A stretch of 15,191 bases of DNA from JBBSQE01 sp038258095 (GTDB lineage: Bacteria > Actinomycetota > Thermoleophilia > Solirubrobacterales > 70-9), in the NCBI GenBank assembly GCA_038258095.1, contig JBBSQE010000062.1, positions 1-15,191 on the forward strand, in the 5' to 3' direction. The notes under the pieces were generated by a model. That model ran no database searches. It was given only the letters and a program-made list of their open reading frames with translations, and was not told where the DNA came from. Below are positions 12,993 to 15,191 of the stretch, piece by piece. The first letter of the stretch is position 1. Every line of letters starts with the position of its first letter. The position numbers and the translations under genes were made by a program.

Positions 12993-13850
12993 GTGGAGTG
13001 GATCGGCCGTCCGCTCTCGCTCGCCGTCGCGCTCTACCTCGTGCCCGCGGGTGTGCGGGGGCTGCGTGAGGCCGGGCTGGTCCGCGTTAACTATCGCGGT
13101 GAGTCGCTCGCGTTCCCGCTCGGGGCGATCCTCGCCACGGCCGCACTCGTCGCGCTCGCGCCGTTGGCTTTCCTCGATGACCGCGGAGATCTCGACCTGC
13201 TCGACCCGGACCTGCGGCGCTGGATCACCTATCTGCTCGGCGTCGCCTTTCTCGGCTTCCTCGACGATGCGCTCGGCCAGGGAACCGCGGCCGGTACGCC
13301 CCGCGGCTGGCGGGGCCACGCGAGCGCTCTGCGACAGGGGCGGCTCTCGACCGGCGCGATCAAGGCGGTCGGAGCGCTTGCGCTAGCCGCGTACGTGGTC
13401 AGCGGGACCGGACGCCAATCGCTGGACTACATCGCCGACGTCGCCCTCCTGATCCTCACCACGAACCTCTTCAACCTGCTCGACCTCCGGCCCGGCCGGG
13501 CCGAGAAGGCACTTGTGCTCGTCGGGGCAGGGCTCTGCATCGGCGCCTGGACGATCGAGCCGATCGATCTGCTCGGCGTATTCGCCGGCCCGATCCTCGT
13601 CGGCGCCTGGTTCACCCTCGGCGAGCGCGCGATGCTCGGCGACACCGGATCGAACCTCCTCGGGGGGGTTGCTGCTGTGTGGCTTCTGACCACGATGGGC
13701 CACGAGGGGCGCCTGATCGCGCTCGCGCTTGTCGCGTTTTTGACCATTTACGGGGAGTTTCGGTCGATCTCCTCGGCGATCGAGGGGTTTCCGCCACTGC
13801 GACTACTAGACTCGCTCGGCAGACGTGATCAACCCTCTGAAGCTGAATAG
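12993..13850 (+). CDS. Divergent MraY/WecA-like polyprenyl-phosphate glycosyl-1-phosphate transferase homologue
   Basis: The product is 285 residues of a multi-helix membrane protein. Signatures of the MraY/WecA superfamily appear in order: NYRGESLAFPLGAIL (33–47), GFLDD (88–92, the Asp pair), GWRGHASALRQGRLSTGAIK (105–124), TNLFNLLDLRPGRAEK (157–172) and MLGDTGSNLLGG (214–225). It departs from true enzymes in two ways. The usual NxxNxxDGxDGL reads NLFNLLDLRPGRA, losing the second Asp. No C-terminal HHH/HxH loop is seen; the region reads GHEGRL and GEFRSISSAIE. It is also shorter than MraY (about 360). It starts with GTG 2 bases after the steB stop, with no Shine–Dalgarno sequence, so it is cotranscribed with steB. 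Its TAG stop is directly followed by the pyrG ATG. The reaction, if any, is unknown; a role with polyprenyl-phosphate carriers is inferred. Confidence 0.8.
   Translation: MEWIGRPLSLAVALYLVPAGVRGLREAGLVRVNYRGESLAFPLGAILATAALVALAPLAFLDDRGDLDLLDPDLRRWITYLLGVAFLGFLDDALGQGTAAGTPRGWRGHASALRQGRLSTGAIKAVGALALAAYVVSGTGRQSLDYIADVALLILTTNLFNLLDLRPGRAEKALVLVGAGLCIGAWTIEPIDLLGVFAGPILVGAWFTLGERAMLGDTGSNLLGGVAAVWLLTTMGHEGRLIALALVAFLTIYGEFRSISSAIEGFPPLRLLDSLGRRDQPSEAE
13807..13812 (+). promoter_or_regulatory. pyrG: Possible -10 hexamer TAGACT upstream of pyrG
   Basis: TAGACT lies inside the 3' end of the MraY-like gene and would start a transcript near 13819, giving pyrG a leader of about 31 bases without a Shine–Dalgarno sequence. 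It resembles the boxes before recN and tlyA but with longer spacing. It may be chance. Confidence 0.3.
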
Positions 13851-13854
13851 ATGA
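13825..13854 (+). other. Possible 9-codon upstream ORF overlapping the pyrG start
   Basis: GTG at 13825 opens MINPLKLNR and stops at TGA 13852–13854, so the pyrG start codon overlaps it as ATGA. If the TAGACT box is used, this GTG would be almost at the 5' end of the transcript. Translation of pyrG, which lacks its own Shine–Dalgarno sequence, could be coupled to it. Confidence 0.2.
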
Positions 13855-15191
13855 CCCGGGCGCGCCAAGGCGACACGCGCTTCATCTTCGTCACCGGCGG
13901 GGTGCTTTCGGCACTCGGCAAGGGCATCACCTCCGCCTCGATCGGGCGTCTGCTGGTCAGCCGCGGCTTCCGGGTCCAGATCCAGAAGTTCGACCCGTAC
14001 ATCAACGTCGACCCCGGCACCATGAGCCCGTTTCAGCACGGCGAGGTCTTCGTGACCGAGGACGGCGCCGAGACCGACCTCGACCTCGGCCACTACGAGC
14101 GCTTCACCGACGAGAACACCTCGCGCGCCTCGAACGTCACCGCCGGCGCGGTCTACAACTCGGTGATCCGGCGTGAGCGCCGCGGCGACTACCTCGCTGC
14201 GACCGTTCAGGTCATCCCTCACATCACCGACGAGATCAAGAACAAGATCCTGATCGTCGCCGAGTCACAGGCGGTCGACTTCGTCATCACCGAGATCGGC
14301 GGCACCGTCGGCGACATCGAGTCGCTCCCGTTCCTCGAGTCGATCCGCCAGCTCTACACCGATCTGGGGCCCAAGCGGGCGATGTTCATCCACCTCACGC
14401 TGGTTCCCTACGTCGGCCACGCGGGCGAGCTGAAGACCAAGCCCACTCAGCACTCGGTGAACGAGCTGCGCCGCATCGGCGTCCAGCCCCACGCACTGGT
14501 CTGCCGCTCCGAGGGCGGGCTCGATCAGGAGATCCGCAAGAAGATCGCGCTCTTCGCCTCGCTTCCCGTCGAGGCGGTGATCTCGGCTCGCGACGTCGAC
14601 AACATCTACAAGGTCCCGCTCGTGTTCCGGGCCGAGGGAGTCGACGACCTCGTGCTCGACCACTTCGGGATGGACGCACCGTCGCCCGACCTCGCTGACT
14701 GGGAGGCGATGGTCCGCAAGGCCGACGCTGCCGTCGACTCCGTCAAGATCGCCCTCGTGGGCAAGTACGTCGCCTTGGAGGACGCCTACAAGTCGGTCAT
14801 CGAGGCGCTCGGCCACGGTGGCTTCCACGCCGGCGTCAAGGTCGATGTCGAGCTCGTGGACTCCGAGAACTTCGATCCGCAGTGCCTCGACGGCGTCGAC
14901 GGCGTGCTGATCCCGGGCGGCTTCGGGGAGCGGGGCATCGAGGGGAAGGTCGCCGCGGCGCGCTATGCGCGCGAGAACTCGATCCCCTACCTGGGCATCT
15001 GCCTGGGAATGCAGATCGCCGTCGTCGACTTCGCCCGCCACGTCGCGGGAATGGACGGCGCCAACTCCGCCGAGTTCGATCCCGAGACGCCGTTCCCGGT
15101 GGTCGACCTGCTCCCCGAGCAGAAGGAGATCTCCGACATGGGCGGGACGATGCGCCTCGGCGCCGATCCGGTGAAGCTCCACGAGAAGACC
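13851..15191 (+). CDS. pyrG: CTP synthase, 3'-truncated by window edge
   Basis: Converts UTP to CTP using ATP and glutamine. The frame is open from ATG 13851 to the window end, 447 residues. The amidoligase domain shows RFIFVTGGVLSALGKGITSA (10–29), QIQKFDPYINVDPGTMSPFQ, HGEVFVTEDGAETDLDLGHY, GDYLAATVQVIPHITDEIK, and ITEIGGTVGDIESLPFLESI. The class I glutamine amidotransferase domain shows LIPGGFGERG and GICLGMQ with nucleophile Cys384. About 100 residues, including the His-Glu pair of the triad, lie beyond the edge. The start is fixed by homology: it follows the TAG of the upstream gene without a gap, in the same frame, so one stop codon separates the two proteins. No Shine–Dalgarno sequence is visible. 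Position next to steB matches other Actinobacteria, with one extra gene between. Confidence 0.97.
   Translation, partial: MTRARQGDTRFIFVTGGVLSALGKGITSASIGRLLVSRGFRVQIQKFDPYINVDPGTMSPFQHGEVFVTEDGAETDLDLGHYERFTDENTSRASNVTAGAVYNSVIRRERRGDYLAATVQVIPHITDEIKNKILIVAESQAVDFVITEIGGTVGDIESLPFLESIRQLYTDLGPKRAMFIHLTLVPYVGHAGELKTKPTQHSVNELRRIGVQPHALVCRSEGGLDQEIRKKIALFASLPVEAVISARDVDNIYKVPLVFRAEGVDDLVLDHFGMDAPSPDLADWEAMVRKADAAVDSVKIALVGKYVALEDAYKSVIEALGHGGFHAGVKVDVELVDSENFDPQCLDGVDGVLIPGGFGERGIEGKVAAARYARENSIPYLGICLGMQIAVVDFARHVAGMDGANSAEFDPETPFPVVDLLPEQKEISDMGGTMRLGADPVKLHEKT

Noticed and set aside
1..15191. CRISPR array, transposon, prophage or toxin–antitoxin island
   Set aside because: No regularly spaced repeats, terminal inverted repeats, transposase, integrase or phage proteins were found; the backbone is housekeeping genes in conserved order.

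Overview
The window is GC-rich, gene-dense bacterial DNA, most likely chromosomal DNA of an actinobacterium. The main evidence is the gene order tlyA–nadK–recN–steA–steB–pyrG, which is the classic actinobacterial block (Rv1694–Rv1699 in Mycobacterium tuberculosis). GTG starts and apparently leaderless genes agree with this. The dxs gene just upstream, its style of inter-domain linker, and the extra genes suggest a deep-branching class such as Thermoleophilia; that is inference, not something the sequence proves. No phage, transposase, CRISPR array, rRNA or tRNA gene was seen.

Layout. Bases 1–1594 hold the 3' two-thirds or more of dxs (+). Convergent to it is a small two-helix membrane protein of the DUF6458 type (-). 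Divergent from that is a two-gene operon, SHOCT-domain protein plus DUF6325-type protein (+). A 343-base gap follows (2834–3176). It holds a strong hairpin terminator and, on the minus strand, an unlisted 25-codon ORF with its own promoter-like motif. Next come tlyA–nadK (+, ATGA overlap), a 14-helix-type MFS exporter (+), an SPFH/stomatin protein with NfeD (+), recN (+) and steA (+). A broken secreted alpha/beta hydrolase gene lies on the minus strand. Then steB/mctB (+), a divergent MraY/WecA-like membrane protein (+), and pyrG (+), which runs off the right edge.

How the genes fit together. Dxs starts the MEP pathway for isoprenoids and NadK makes NADP, which that pathway consumes. The MraY-like protein resembles enzymes that use polyprenyl phosphate. 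SteA and SteB are cell-envelope and division proteins. TlyA methylates rRNA, RecN repairs double-strand breaks and PyrG makes CTP. SPFH/NfeD and the SHOCT, DUF6325 and DUF6458 proteins look like membrane-maintenance or stress functions.

The most distinctive signal is regulatory. A TANNNT hexamer lies exactly 6 bases before the start codon of the DUF6458 gene, the new small ORF, tlyA, recN and steA, and exactly 9 bases before the MFS gene, steB and the broken hydrolase. None of these has a convincing Shine–Dalgarno sequence, so leaderless transcription is the simplest reading. The same rule is what exposes the small ORF at 3002–3079.
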